Origin: Pseudomonas sp. N40(2020)
GTDB lineage: Bacteria > Pseudomonadota > Gammaproteobacteria > Pseudomonadales > Pseudomonadaceae
NCBI RefSeq assembly: GCF_014472415.1
Contig: NZ_JACSZV010000010.1
Coordinates: 57,147 to 121,146, forward strand
DNA length: 64,000 nucleotides
Direction: 5' to 3'
Below are positions 19,141 to 28,441 of this stretch, piece after piece; position 1 is the first letter of the stretch; the number at the start of each line of letters is the position of its first letter. A program made the translations under genes and the position numbers. The notes beneath the pieces were generated by a model. It searched no databases, had not been told where the DNA came from, and was given only the letters and a program-made list of their open reading frames with translations.

Positions 19141-19866
19141 ATGACCGATAAGCCCCAGGTACCCGCCCGACAGTCCGACGAATCAGCGTCCGAGAGCCTG
19201 GAGGCGGCAGCGGTTGCCGCGTACCTGGAGGCTCATCCGGACTTCTTCGTCGAGCACGAAGAACTGCTGCCGGCCATGCGCATTCCTCACCAGCGCGGCG
19301 ACACCGTATCGCTGGTCGAGCGCCAGATGACCATTCTGCGCGAGCGCAACATCGAGATGCGTCATCGCCTCTCGCAGTTGATGGACGTAGCGCGCGACAA
19401 CGACCGCCTGTTCGACAAGACCCGTCGCCTGATCCTCGCCCTGATGGACGCCTCCAGCCTGGAAGACGTAGTCATCAGTGTCGAAGACAGCCTGCGCCAG
19501 GACTTTCAGGTGCCTTTTGTCAGCCTGATCCTGCTCGGCGACAACCCGGCACCCGTTGGCCGTTGGGTCAGCCACGCCGATGCACAAGTCGCTATAGGCG
19601 GCCTGCTCACCGAAGGCAAAAGCGTCAGCGGCACCCTGCGCGAGCATGAGCTGGACTTTCTGTTCGGCGAAGAACAACGCAAGCAGATCGGTTCCACCGC
19701 CGTGGTCGCTATCAGCCACCAAGGCATCCACGGGATTCTGGCCATCGCCAGCCGTGACCCGCAGCACTACAAGAGTTCGGTCGGTACGCTGTTCCTCAGC
19801 TACATCGCCGAAGTCATGGGCCGCGTGCTGCCACGGGTCAACAGCTCCCTGCGCTCGGTACGCTGA
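19141..19866 (+). CDS. DUF484 family GAF-like protein
   Basis: This 241-residue protein has an N-terminal helical segment with [20 protein letters not shown], a coiled coil ([20 protein letters not shown]), then a GAF-like domain ending [20 protein letters not shown]. That is the DUF484 pattern conserved between dapF and xerC in gamma-proteobacteria. No ligand or partner is established, though its fixed position before xerC suggests a role with the recombinase or in cell-cycle functions (inference). Confidence 0.9.
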   Translation: MTDKPQVPARQSDESASESLEAAAVAAYLEAHPDFFVEHEELLPAMRIPHQRGDTVSLVERQMTILRERNIEMRHRLSQLMDVARDNDRLFDKTRRLILALMDASSLEDVVISVEDSLRQDFQVPFVSLILLGDNPAPVGRWVSHADAQVAIGGLLTEGKSVSGTLREHELDFLFGEEQRKQIGSTAVVAISHQGIHGILAIASRDPQHYKSSVGTLFLSYIAEVMGRVLPRVNSSLRSVR

Positions 19867-19868
19867 AC

Positions 19869-20768
19869 ATGGAACGACAACTGGACGCTTACTGCGAACA
19901 CTTGCGCAGTGAGCGGCAGGTGTCGCCGCACACGCTGTCGGCCTACCGCCGCGACCTCGATAAAGTCCTCGGCTGGTGCGTCAAACAGAACATCAGCAGT
20001 TGGGCCGCGCTGGACATCCAGCGCCTGCGCAGCCTGATCGCTCGCCTGCATGCGCAAGGCCAATCCTCACGCAGCCTCGCCCGATTGCTCTCGGCAGTGC
20101 GCGGGCTCTATCACTATCTCAATCGCGAAGGTCTGTGCGACCACGATCCGGCTACCGGACTGGCACCGCCGAAAGGCGAACGCCGCCTGCCGAAAACCCT
20201 CGACACCGACCGTGCGCTGCAATTGCTTGAAGGCGCGGTCGAGGACGATTTTCTCGCGCGGCGTGATCAGGCGATTCTGGAATTGTTCTACTCCTCCGGC
20301 CTGCGTCTGTCGGAGTTGACCGGGCTCAATCTCGATCAGCTCGATCTGGCCGACGGCATGGTTCAAGTGCTCGGCAAAGGCAGCAAGACCCGTCTGTTGC
20401 CGGTCGGCAGAAAGGCCCGCGAAGCCCTCGAACAGTGGCTGCCGTTGCGCGCCATGACCAATCCGGCAGACGACGCCGTTTTCGTCAGCCAGCAAGGTCG
20501 GCGCCTCGGGCCACGGGCGATTCAGGTGCGGGTCAAACTGGCCGGTGAGCGTGAACTGGGGCAGAACCTGCACCCGCATATGCTGCGGCATTCCTTCGCC
20601 AGCCACTTGCTGGAGTCCTCGCAAGATCTGCGCGCGGTGCAGGAGCTGCTCGGGCACTCGGACATCAAGACCACGCAGATCTACACCCACCTGGACTTCC
20701 AGCATCTGGCGGCGGTCTACGACAGCGCCCACCCACGGGCCAAACGCATGAAAGGCGACGATTCATGA
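19869..20768 (+). CDS. xerC: XerC tyrosine recombinase
   Basis: The protein has 299 residues with the full catalytic set: Arg146 (SSGLRLSEL), Lys170 region (VLGKGSKTR), His237/Arg240 (HPHMLRHSF), His263 (LLGHSDIKT) and Tyr272 (QIYTHL). The N-terminal SAM-like domain is intact. With XerD it resolves chromosome dimers at dif. Its start follows the DUF484 stop by 2 bases. It is a core gene and is unrelated to the island recombinases further along. Confidence 0.96.
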   Translation: MERQLDAYCEHLRSERQVSPHTLSAYRRDLDKVLGWCVKQNISSWAALDIQRLRSLIARLHAQGQSSRSLARLLSAVRGLYHYLNREGLCDHDPATGLAPPKGERRLPKTLDTDRALQLLEGAVEDDFLARRDQAILELFYSSGLRLSELTGLNLDQLDLADGMVQVLGKGSKTRLLPVGRKAREALEQWLPLRAMTNPADDAVFVSQQGRRLGPRAIQVRVKLAGERELGQNLHPHMLRHSFASHLLESSQDLRAVQELLGHSDIKTTQIYTHLDFQHLAAVYDSAHPRAKRMKGDDS

Positions 20769-21472
20769 GCATCCAGTTGATCACCTTCGATCTCGACGAC
20801 ACCCTGTGGGACACCGCCCCGGTGATCGTCAGCGCCGAAGCGATTTTGCGTGAATGGCTGAGCGAACATGCGCCGAATCTGGGCGCGGTGCCGGTGGAGC
20901 ATTTGTGGTCGATCCGCGAGCGAGTGCTGGCCAACGAGCCGGGACTCAAACATCGCATCAGTGCGCTACGTCGGCGGGTGCTGTTCCATGCGCTGGAAGA
21001 GTCTGGCTACGGCCATGGCGAGGCGTCGGAGCTGGCAGACAAGGGCTTTGAAGTGTTCCTGCATGCGCGGCATCAGATCGAGGTGTTCCCCGAAGTCGAG
21101 CCGGTGCTGGAGATTCTCGCCAACCATTACGCACTCGGCGTGGTCACCAACGGCAACGCCGATGTGCGCCGATTGGGGCTGGCGGATTACTTCAAGTTTG
21201 CCCTGTGCGCCGAAGACATCGGCATCGCCAAACCGGATGCGCGACTGTTTCACGAGGCGTTGCAGCGCGGTGGCGCCACGGCCGAAACCGCCGTGCATAT
21301 CGGTGATCATCCGGGGGATGACATTGCCGGGGCGCAACAGGCAGGGTTGCGCGCGGTGTGGTTTAACCCGGCGGGCAAGGTCTGGGAAGCGGAGCGCTTG
21401 CCGGATGCCGAGATTCGCAGCCTGACCGATTTGCCAGCGGTGCTTGCCCGCTGGAATGCCACCTCAAACTGA
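20765..21472 (+). CDS. HAD-superfamily hydrolase
   Basis: This 235-residue HAD protein has motif [10 protein letters not shown] (Asp9, Asp11), motif II in VVTNGNADV and motif III/IV in [11 protein letters not shown] and [13 protein letters not shown]. The helical cap lies between. It corresponds to PA5281 by position and is a phosphatase of unknown substrate. The ATG overlaps the xerC stop (ATGA), so it is the coupled last gene of the lysA operon. Confidence 0.92.
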   Translation: MSIQLITFDLDDTLWDTAPVIVSAEAILREWLSEHAPNLGAVPVEHLWSIRERVLANEPGLKHRISALRRRVLFHALEESGYGHGEASELADKGFEVFLHARHQIEVFPEVEPVLEILANHYALGVVTNGNADVRRLGLADYFKFALCAEDIGIAKPDARLFHEALQRGGATAETAVHIGDHPGDDIAGAQQAGLRAVWFNPAGKVWEAERLPDAEIRSLTDLPAVLARWNATSN

Positions 21473-21484
21473 CACTTAGACCCC

Positions 21485-21512
21485 TGTGGGAGCGAGCCTG
21501 CTCGCTCCCACA
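21485..21512. repeat. REP palindrome
   Basis: TGTGGGAGCGAG and CTCGCTCCCACA form a perfect hairpin with a short loop. It is a single, compact copy of the REP sequence seen at 10.8 and 16.7 kb. Confidence 0.85.
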
Positions 21513-21552
21513 CGGGAACTGCATTCACTTCAGTTCCTTTATTTCGCCCATG

Positions 21553-21581
21553 AAAAAGCCCGCAGCGACGGCGGGCTTTTT
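21553..21581. terminator. bidirectional rho-independent terminator
   Basis: AAAAAGCCCGC and GCGGGCTTTTT form a strong stem with A/T flanks on both sides. It is placed between the convergent HAD and sutA genes. Confidence 0.9.
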
Positions 21582-21601
21582 CAGCAAGCAAGCGGCACGC
21601 C

Positions 21602-21928
21602 TCAGATAGGGCGGCTGCCGTACTTGTTGTCCGGCTTCTTGGGCGGATCGGCGACCACATTGGCCTCCACTTCCTGCACTTTTCCGCCTCGCGACAGGAA
21701 CTCTTCCATGGCCTTGGCCAGGGCGTCGCGCTCCTTGTTCTTGGCTTCAATGCTCGGCAACTCATCTACCGACACCGCAGCCTTGGCTTTGCCTTTGGCA
21801 GCCGGGACCGGCGCATCGTCACCGCCATCGTCGTCAGCAACGTCTTCCGCTGCTGCTTCCAGGCCTTCCTCGGCCTCGTCTTCGTCGCCTACTTCGAGGT
21901 CGTCGGTTTCCAGATCATCGTCGCTCAT
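21602..21928 (-). CDS. sutA: SutA, RNA-polymerase-associated acidic regulator
   Basis: This 108-residue protein has a very acidic, disordered N-terminal half (DDLETDDLEVGDEDEAEEG), a short helix (IEAKNKERDALAKAMEEFLS) and a C-terminal tail ending KYGSRPI. SutA of P. aeruginosa (PA5285) binds RNA polymerase and helps transcription during slow growth. The match is by composition, length and position between the HAD gene and yjbQ. Confidence 0.9.
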   Translation of the reverse strand: MSDDDLETDDLEVGDEDEAEEGLEAAAEDVADDDGGDDAPVPAAKGKAKAAVSVDELPSIEAKNKERDALAKAMEEFLSRGGKVQEVEANVVADPPKKPDNKYGSRPI

Positions 21929-22029
21929 GTTCTACCTCATGACTTGCGAAAAGCAGATTAGTTATAGACCAGCTTTGGCAACTGTCGAAAGTCGCCGTTA
22001 AAAAATCATTCACCGCTGCTGACCAGCGG

Positions 22030-22455
22030 CTATGCCCCTTCACCGTGCAAGGTGGCGAGGACTTTACGGGCACCGCCATGATCACGGTGCTCGCCCAGAT
22101 AAACGCCTTGCCAGGTTCCCAGTGCCAGTCGCCCTGCCGAAACCGGCAGACTGATCTGGCAGCCAAGCACGCTGGCCTTGAAGTGCGCCGGGAGGTCGTC
22201 CAGGCCTTCGTCGTTATGCTCATAGCCGTCTGCTCCTTGTGGGATCAGACGATTGAAAAATCGTTCGAAGTCGCGACGAACCGCCGGATCGGCGTTCTCG
22301 TTGATGGTCAACGACGCCGAGGTATGCTGCAGCCACAAATGCAACAGACCGACCCGACATGCCTTGAGTTCAGGCAGGCCGGCGAGTAACTCGTCCGTTA
22401 CCAGATGAAAGCCCCGGGGTCTTGCCCGCAGGGTTATCAGAGTCTGTTGCCACAT
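22030..22455 (-). CDS. YjbQ-family protein (UPF0047)
   Basis: This 141-residue protein begins [20 protein letters not shown] and contains [19 protein letters not shown] and a His-rich active-site end ([16 protein letters not shown]). It is a compact trimeric beta-fold family with reported weak thiamine-phosphate synthase activity; the physiological role is unclear. The ATG at 22455 is chosen over the upstream extension because MWQ is the family start. Confidence 0.9.
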   Translation of the reverse strand: MWQQTLITLRARPRGFHLVTDELLAGLPELKACRVGLLHLWLQHTSASLTINENADPAVRRDFERFFNRLIPQGADGYEHNDEGLDDLPAHFKASVLGCQISLPVSAGRLALGTWQGVYLGEHRDHGGARKVLATLHGEGA

Positions 22456-22625
22456 ACAGTTCTCCGCACATTCGGGGCGCATTCTAGCGCGCTCTGGGAA
22501 AAAACAAAGGCCCTAATATTCCTGCAACGGTGTAAGCCATTGCCCGCAGAAAAACACCCTTCGTAAACTCGACCAAAGCCGTACGAAAAATCCTTTCAGC
22601 TTGTCCTTCAATGACAAATTCCAGA

Positions 22626-22660
22626 CAAAAAAATGCCCGGCGAACCGGGCAAGTTTTTTA
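22626..22660. terminator. rho-independent terminator after amtB
   Basis: TGCCCGG / CCGGGCA with a short loop is bounded by A-runs and T-runs. It lies directly downstream of amtB on the minus strand. Confidence 0.88.
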
Positions 22661-22670
22661 GTGCGCGTAA

Positions 22671-24008
22671 TTACAGGTTGTAGCCGCGTTCGTTGTGTTG
22701 TGCCAGATCGAGGCCAACCGACTCTTCTTCCTCGGTTACACGCAGACCCATCACGGCGTCCAGAACCTTGAGGATGATGAAGGTGACGATCGCGGTGTAG
22801 ATCACCGTGAAGCCAACGCCTTTGACCTGAATCCAGACTTGCGCACCGATATCGGTAACGGTGCCGAAGCCACCCAGAGCCGGCGCCGCGAACACACCGG
22901 TCAGAATCGCGCCGAGGATACCGCCGATGCCGTGTACGCCGAATGCGTCGAGGGAATCGTCATAACCGAGTTTGCGTTTCAGGGTGGTGGCGCAGAAGAA
23001 GCACACCACGCCCGCCGCCAGACCGATCACCAGTGCGCCCATCGGGCCCACGGTACCGGCAGCCGGAGTAATCGCCACCAGACCGGCAACCACACCCGAG
23101 GCGATGCCCAGAGCACTTGGTTTGCCGTGGGTGACCCACTCAGCGAACATCCAGCCCAGCGCAGCCGCAGCGGTCGCGATCTGGGTGACCAGCATCGCCA
23201 TGCCGGCGGTGCCATTGGCCGCCGCAGCGGAACCGGCGTTGAAGCCGAACCAGCCGACCCACAGCATCGCCGCGCCCATCAGGGTGTAACCGAGGTTGTG
23301 CGGTGCCATCGGGGTGGTCGGGAAGCCTTTGCGCTTGCCCAACACCAGGCAGGCAATCAGACCGGCCACACCCGCGTTGATGTGCACCACGGTGCCGCCC
23401 GCGAAGTCGAGCACGCCCCAGTCCCACATCAGGCCGCCGTTGCCGGACCAGACCATGTGCGCGATCGGTGCGTAAACCAGGGTGAACCAGATGCCCATGA
23501 AGATCAGCATCGCGGAGAACTTCATCCGCTCGGCGAACGCGCCGACGATCAGCGCCGGGGTGATGATCGCGAAGGTCATCTGGAAGGTGATGAACACCGC
23601 CTCAGGGAACAGCGCCGCTGGGCCGGTCAGGCTCGAAGGCGTGACACCGGCGAGGAACGCCTTGCCCATGCCGCCGAAGAACGAGTTGAAGTTGACGACG
23701 CCCTGCTCCATGCCGGTGGTGTCGAACGCAATGCTGTAGCCATAAATGACCCACAGGATGCTGATCAGACCGGTAATGGCGAAGCACTGCATCATCACGG
23801 AAAGAATGTTTTTCGAGCGAACCATGCCGCCGTAGAACAGCGCCAGGCCGGGGATGGTCATGAACAGCACGAGGGCTGTGGAGGTGAGCATCCAGGCAGT
23901 GTCGCCGGAATTGAGGACTGGGGCCGCCACTTCGTCTGCCGCCATTGCAAGGCTTGGCATTACGATGGACAACAGGGCTCCTAGCCCTGCGAATTTACGC
24001 AGAGTCAT
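22671..24008 (-). CDS. amtB: Ammonium transporter
   Basis: The protein has 445 residues with a cleavable signal peptide (MTLRKFAGLGALLSIVMPSLAMA) and eleven membrane helices. Family motifs include DFAGGTVVHINAGVAGL, with the first pore histidine region, and DDSLDAFGVHGIGGILGA with the second. It takes up ammonium and is blocked by GlnK. The start at 24008 is set by the signal peptide; the longer frame overlaps glnK. It is 37 bases downstream of glnK. Confidence 0.95.
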   Translation of the reverse strand: MTLRKFAGLGALLSIVMPSLAMAADEVAAPVLNSGDTAWMLTSTALVLFMTIPGLALFYGGMVRSKNILSVMMQCFAITGLISILWVIYGYSIAFDTTGMEQGVVNFNSFFGGMGKAFLAGVTPSSLTGPAALFPEAVFITFQMTFAIITPALIVGAFAERMKFSAMLIFMGIWFTLVYAPIAHMVWSGNGGLMWDWGVLDFAGGTVVHINAGVAGLIACLVLGKRKGFPTTPMAPHNLGYTLMGAAMLWVGWFGFNAGSAAAANGTAGMAMLVTQIATAAAALGWMFAEWVTHGKPSALGIASGVVAGLVAITPAAGTVGPMGALVIGLAAGVVCFFCATTLKRKLGYDDSLDAFGVHGIGGILGAILTGVFAAPALGGFGTVTDIGAQVWIQVKGVGFTVIYTAIVTFIILKVLDAVMGLRVTEEEESVGLDLAQHNERGYNL

Positions 24009-24045
24009 ATTGTTTTCTCCTGGGGCGTTGGGTTTGTGGCGGCTT

Positions 24046-24797
<752 letters not shown>

Positions 24798-25058
24798 ATG
24801 CTCGCGCCCAAAGACTTCCTCGACGCCCTGAGCGGCACCGCCTCCCGTCTGTTCAGCGGCGACACACCGCTGCCGAAAGCCGAAATCGAAAGCCAGTTCA
24901 AGATGCTGCTGCAAAGCGCGTTCAGCAAACTCGATCTGGTGAGCCGGGAAGAGTTTGATAGTCAGATGGTCGTGCTGGCCCGCACTCGCGCCCGCCTCGA
25001 AAGCCTCGAAGCGAAGGTGGCCGAGATGGAAGCGAAGTTGACTCCGCCAGCCGAGTAA
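24798..25058 (+). CDS. ubiK: UbiK-type ubiquinone biosynthesis accessory factor
   Basis: This 86-residue protein of the BMFP/UbiK family has an amphipathic N-terminus (APKDFLDALSGTASRLFSG) and a C-terminal coiled coil (VVLARTRARLESLEAKVAEMEAKL). In E. coli UbiK joins UbiJ in the aerobic coenzyme Q complex. It occupies the place of PA5289 between glnK and comM. Confidence 0.88.
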   Translation: MLAPKDFLDALSGTASRLFSGDTPLPKAEIESQFKMLLQSAFSKLDLVSREEFDSQMVVLARTRARLESLEAKVAEMEAKLTPPAE

Positions 25059-25075
25059 CCCTGCTCCCCCTGTAG

Positions 25076-25106
25076 AAGCTGCCGAAGGCTGCGATCTTTT
25101 GATCTT
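25076..25106. repeat. dispersed Pseudomonas intergenic repeat fragment
   Basis: AAGCTGCCGAAGGCTGCGAT followed by CTTTTGATCTT is a sequence I recognise as a common intergenic repeat in the P. fluorescens group. Only one unit is present. Confidence 0.5.
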
Positions 25107-25204
25107 CAGCCCTTCAATGATCTCGGCAACGTCCTACAACCTGAGTGACCGCCGTCCGATTGCGTCGAAAAGCCCCGGTTCCTAAGCTCACCCGATGCTG
25201 AATG

Positions 25205-25385
25205 TTCAGCACCGGGTTTGGCGACCTGGAAATCCTCGACGCAAGACGACCACATTCGTACAGGGCGCTTTTCCCCTCTCGAGTTATGGCGGCTTTGCGT
25301 GGGAGACCTTCGGGTCTGCCGGATTTCGGGGTTCCCGGTTCGCCAACCTGCGCATAGCTGCCACCCTTTTCGTTTGGCGACGATT
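25205..25385 (+). ncRNA. C4-type antisense RNA leader
   Basis: The segment has the layout of phage P1/P7 C4 RNA. An outer pairing joins TTGGCGA near 25219 with TCGCCAAC at 25340-25347, a pairing joins TATGGCGGC with AGCTGCCACC, and an inner hairpin is GAGACC-TTC-GGGTCT. The decamer GTTTGGCGAC occurs at 25216 and again at 25372, close to the downstream gene. The TCGCCAAC block can thus pair either within the RNA or with the leader of the next gene, as C4 does. A second short block CCTCT (about 25274) can pair with AGAGG at 25386. C4 RNAs normally repress an antirepressor gene just downstream, which is what follows here. Confidence 0.72.
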
Positions 25386-25422
25386 AGAGGCAGTTTCTTC
25401 ACTCAACCCTGAGAACTGCACC

Positions 25423-25935
25423 ATGGAAGAAACCTATTTAAAGCCGTACATCTTCACTCGCCACAAACTCCCCCTCCACGCCCTCCTGATCCAGAACCAG
25501 CCCTGGTTCTCCGCCCGCGACCTCGGGCGCTTACTCCACATCTACCTAAACGAACGCATCCTGCGAAAACTCGACCCCGACCAACACCAAACCCGCAAAA
25601 CCCTGATCCACAACCAAATCGAAAACACCCTGCTGATCAGCGAATCCGGCGTCTACGCCCTCCTCGTCTACCACTACTGCCCCGAATACCGAGCCTTGCG
25701 CGAATGGCTCACCCACCAAGTCATCCCCACCCTGCGCGACACCCAACACCCCACCACAAGCGAACGCCCACAACTGAGCCTGCTCAACTGGCCGGACATG
25801 ACATTGAGTTTGCTGCACTGGAATAACCAGCCGTGGATTCGGTTGCAGGATGTGCCACACATGGTGACGGAGCGAGAACAAGTAAACCGCACGGTTGTGA
25901 ACTCATGGTGGAGAAAGGCTCTGCAATTGATCTAA
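25423..25935 (+). CDS. BRO-N/antirepressor-like protein
   Basis: This 170-residue protein shows the BRO-N pattern: LHALLIQNQPWFSARDLGRL near the start, then LISESGVYALLVYHYCPEYR and FREWL-like LREWLTHQVIPTLR. These domains occur in phage antirepressors (Ant). The C-terminal repeat of the theme (LLHWNNQPWIRLQDV) suggests a degenerate second domain. The start at MEETYL is used because the upstream frame lies in the C4-like RNA. No other phage gene is nearby, so it is a stand-alone immunity cassette. Confidence 0.72.
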   Translation: MEETYLKPYIFTRHKLPLHALLIQNQPWFSARDLGRLLHIYLNERILRKLDPDQHQTRKTLIHNQIENTLLISESGVYALLVYHYCPEYRALREWLTHQVIPTLRDTQHPTTSERPQLSLLNWPDMTLSLLHWNNQPWIRLQDVPHMVTEREQVNRTVVNSWWRKALQLI

Positions 25936-25960
25936 ATTTTTGCGCTGCAACCTCACCAAA

Positions 25961-25997
25961 GGTCATTTCAGTGATACCACTGAAATGACCTTTTTTG
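25961..25997 (+). terminator. rho-independent terminator
   Basis: GGTCATTTCAGTG / CACTGAAATGACC is a perfect 13-bp stem with a 4-base loop and a T-run. It ends the antirepressor-like transcript. Confidence 0.92.
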
Positions 25998-26128
25998 TGT
26001 CTTCGTTATCTCCCCCCCTACTCCGAAATCCTCCACTCACAGAAGTAACGTCCTACAAAACGCGTCCCCCACGTCTGATTTCGCTGCCCCCTCTCTGCTG
26101 GCTATCTTCTGCGACCAGATCCAAACAG

Positions 26129-26674
26129 ATGAAAACAATGAGAAGGAAAGGCAAAGCAACGGATCTTCGTAACCAGACATTCAGATCAAACTCGCGAAAG
26201 ATCGCCTACAAATTCTTTCTCAAGGACATTGCCCCGAGAATCCCAAATATTGATGCAGCAGCGGTCAGCTTTGAGCCAATTACTCCAGCAGCGATAAAGC
26301 AATACTTCCTTTGGGAGGGGCCAACAATTTTCCCTTGGGATGATGTTGCAGGCTGGAAAAGTAACGATGCGAAAGGTCTGGATTTGGCGATATGGTACAA
26401 ACAGGTTCTTTGCGGCATGTGCTATGCGACACCGCGCGCAAGCTCTATCTGCTTAAAGGTCGTTCTGTTGGAAGGGCATCCGGACAGGGCGCACCCACTT
26501 CGCGGCAGGATCGCGCCGATTGCTCTGCTTGTCGCAGATCACTATGCGCGAGCGTTAGGATGCAAAGAAATCGAGATTCAGGATCCTGATCCGAATGTTG
26601 TTTTTTACTACCGAAAACTGGGGTTCGAATTCGACCACACCAACCGGCTTGTCATTTCTGTGAACGGTCAATAA
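26129..26674 (+). CDS. GNAT-like acetyltransferase family protein
   Basis: About 181 residues from MKTMRRKGKATDL. The C-terminal half has the GNAT acetyl-CoA region: LRGRIAPIALLVADHYARAL, then EIEIQDPDPNVVFYYRKLGF, where FYYRKLGF is the usual end of the fold. The N-terminal basic segment (RSNSRKIAYKFFLKDIAPR) is unusual. The upstream frame to 25940 overlaps the terminator and is not coding. Substrate is unknown; it may be transferred DNA. Confidence 0.6.
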   Translation: MKTMRRKGKATDLRNQTFRSNSRKIAYKFFLKDIAPRIPNIDAAAVSFEPITPAAIKQYFLWEGPTIFPWDDVAGWKSNDAKGLDLAIWYKQVLCGMCYATPRASSICLKVVLLEGHPDRAHPLRGRIAPIALLVADHYARALGCKEIEIQDPDPNVVFYYRKLGFEFDHTNRLVISVNGQ

Positions 26675-26709
26675 CATCGAAATCAACAACCCAATCGCAC
26701 GAGGTGCGT

Positions 26710-26880
26710 ATGAGCCCAAAAAAGCGAAAGGCAAAGCTTCTTCAGATTGTTGAACTACACCTCGAAGCACTCCGATTGGCTGGGGATATGTCAGCCAACC
26801 AACGGCGATTTATCGAAGTTGCTGTTACATGTGGGCCAGAGCTTGAGCCAAGCGGCCCGCTGGCCGGTAGAAGATCCTGA
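26710..26880 (+). CDS. Small basic protein, 56 aa
   Basis: The reading frame MSPKKRKAKLLQIVELHLEA continues through LRLAGDMSANQRRFIEVAVT and ends PLAGRRS. It starts 35 bases after the acetyltransferase-like gene with GAGGTGCGT upstream, and a terminator follows its stop. It looks like a small helical accessory protein; I do not recognise a family. Confidence 0.5.
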   Translation: MSPKKRKAKLLQIVELHLEALRLAGDMSANQRRFIEVAVTCGPELEPSGPLAGRRS

Positions 26881-26889
26881 GTCAAAAAT

Positions 26890-26918
26890 AAAAAGGCGTC
26901 CATAGGACGCCTTTTTTG
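26890..26918 (+). terminator. rho-independent terminator
   Basis: AAAAAGGCGTCC / GGACGCCTTTTTT with a 4-base loop closes the two-gene acetyltransferase unit. The following 350 bases to comM hold no gene I can support. Confidence 0.9.
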
Positions 26919-27270
26919 TGTTTGGAGGAGTAGTCGCAGCGATTCTTTAGCTCCTGGCTTTACAGCCTTGGGTTCCGAATCCGACAGGCTCGCCCGTCGT
27001 CACTACTTCAGAGAAACCAGCTTTCTCTGCTGCCAAAAATGCGGGGGAGCTTTTGCTGGTGCCCAGTCCCGACGAATGCGCAGTTGCAGTCCTCGGACGG
27101 GAGGATCCGTCAATGCCGGTCGAGAGTCAACGCTCCAATTCAGGGAAGCAGTGCCACGCCATTGGGTTTTGATACGTCTTGTAAACCTCTATTCCAGCAC
27201 TGAAACCCGGCTCAACTACCCTTCAAAAACCCGCAGGAAGCGGCCCCCCGATTCAGCTCAAGGAACGACC

Positions 27271-28116
27271 ATGTCCCTCTCCATCGTCCACAGTCGCGCC
27301 CAGATTGGCGTGGATGCTCCCGCCGTTACTGTCGAAGTCCATCTGGCCAACGGCCTGCCGTCGCTGACCATGGTCGGCCTGCCCGAGGCGGCGGTGAAGG
27401 AGAGCAAGGATCGGGTGCGCAGCGCGATCATCAATTCCGGACTGCAGTTTCCGGCGCGGCGGATCACCCTGAATCTTGCGCCGGCGGATTTGCCCAAGGA
27501 TGGCGGGCGATTTGATCTGGCGATTGCCTTGGGGATTCTGTCGGCGAGTGTGCAGGTTCCGTGTCTGACGCTGGACGATGTTGAGTGTCTCGGTGAGCTG
27601 GCGTTGTCCGGTGCTGTGCGGCCGGTGCGAGGGGTATTGCCAGCGGCACTCGCGGCGCGCAAGGCCGGGCGGGCATTGGTGGTGCCGCGAGCGAATGCCG
27701 AGGAGGCGTGTCTGGCGTCGGGGTTGAAGGTGTTTGCGGTGGATCATCTGCTGGAGGCGGTGGCGCATTTCAACGGGCATACGCCAGTGGAGCCTTACGT
27801 ATCGGACGGTTTGATGCATGCCGCCAAACCCTACCCCGACCTCAACGAAGTGCAGGGGCAAATGGCAGCCAAACGTGCGCTGCTGATTGCGGCAGCGGGC
27901 GCGCATAACCTGCTGTTCAGCGGGCCGCCGGGGACGGGCAAGACGTTGTTGGCCAGTCGATTGCCGGGACTGCTCCCGCCGCTGCCTGAATGCGAAGCGC
28001 TGGAGGTGGCCGCCATTCAATCCGTTGCCAGTGGCGTACCGCTGACCCATTGGCCGCAGCGTCCCTTTCGCCAGCCGCACCATTCGGCATCAGGGCCGGC
28101 GCTGGTCGGTGGCAGT
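27271..28116 (+). pseudogene. comM: comM (YifB-type Mg-chelatase-like helicase), 5' fragment
   Basis: The first 282 codons of ComM are intact. There is an N-terminal Lon-protease-like S5 fold (SIVHSRAQIGVDAPAVTVEV, GLPEAAVKESKDRVRSAI) and the start of the AAA+ domain with Walker A GPPGTGKTLLASRL and the conserved HHSASGPALVGG. The normal protein is about 497 residues. Similarity stops after GGS, and the frame runs into foreign codons CRFSKLMRKNLN. ComM is a branch-migration helicase for natural transformation. Its 3' half does not occur in the window. Confidence 0.93.
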
Positions 28117-28165
28117 TGTAGGTTTTCGAAATTAATGCGAAAAAATCTAAATTAATGCGACTCAA
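28117..28165. mobile_element. left end of inserted element in comM
   Basis: Immediately after the comM break the sequence reads TGTAGGTTTTCG and then carries AAATTAATGCGA twice (28129-28140 and 28149-28160), spaced 20 bp apart. A TGT terminus followed by tandem short binding sites is the form of Tn7-like and related transposon ends. comM is the known target of the Tn6022/AbaR family in Acinetobacter. No matching inverted end was found in the window, and no tni genes are visible. Confidence 0.6.
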
Positions 28166-28441
28166 ACGGCCTTACCCGTCTTGCCAGGCTCGCTTGAACT
28201 AGCAATCCAAGGCAGAGACCCGACCACCTCTTATCTCTAGTTAGTCCGCTTCACATCGCCCTGTTCACCGCAAAAGTCCCTGAGCTGGTATCTGGCAGAC
28301 CTTGGTCCTAGTCGTGCACCAATAATCCAGAATATGGCTCACAATCCTTCGTGCTTGCGATCGTTTCCCTGATCCTCTCTTCCCCTAACTTTTTCCTTTG
28401 CGGCCATGTGCATTGCAGGTCCCCGTGGCTTATCCGCATGG
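28166..28441. other. AT-mixed gap inside element end
   Basis: These bases lie between the element end and the HEPN-like remnant. I see no open reading frame, RNA or repeat that can be supported. Confidence 0.4.

Noticed and set aside
16767..19142. 791-codon minus-strand frame
   Set aside because: It spans lptM, lysA and dapF on the other strand, a GC-rich codon-position artefact.
22695..23984. 429-codon plus-strand frame rich in His, Arg and Asp
   Set aside because: It is the antisense of amtB with implausible composition.
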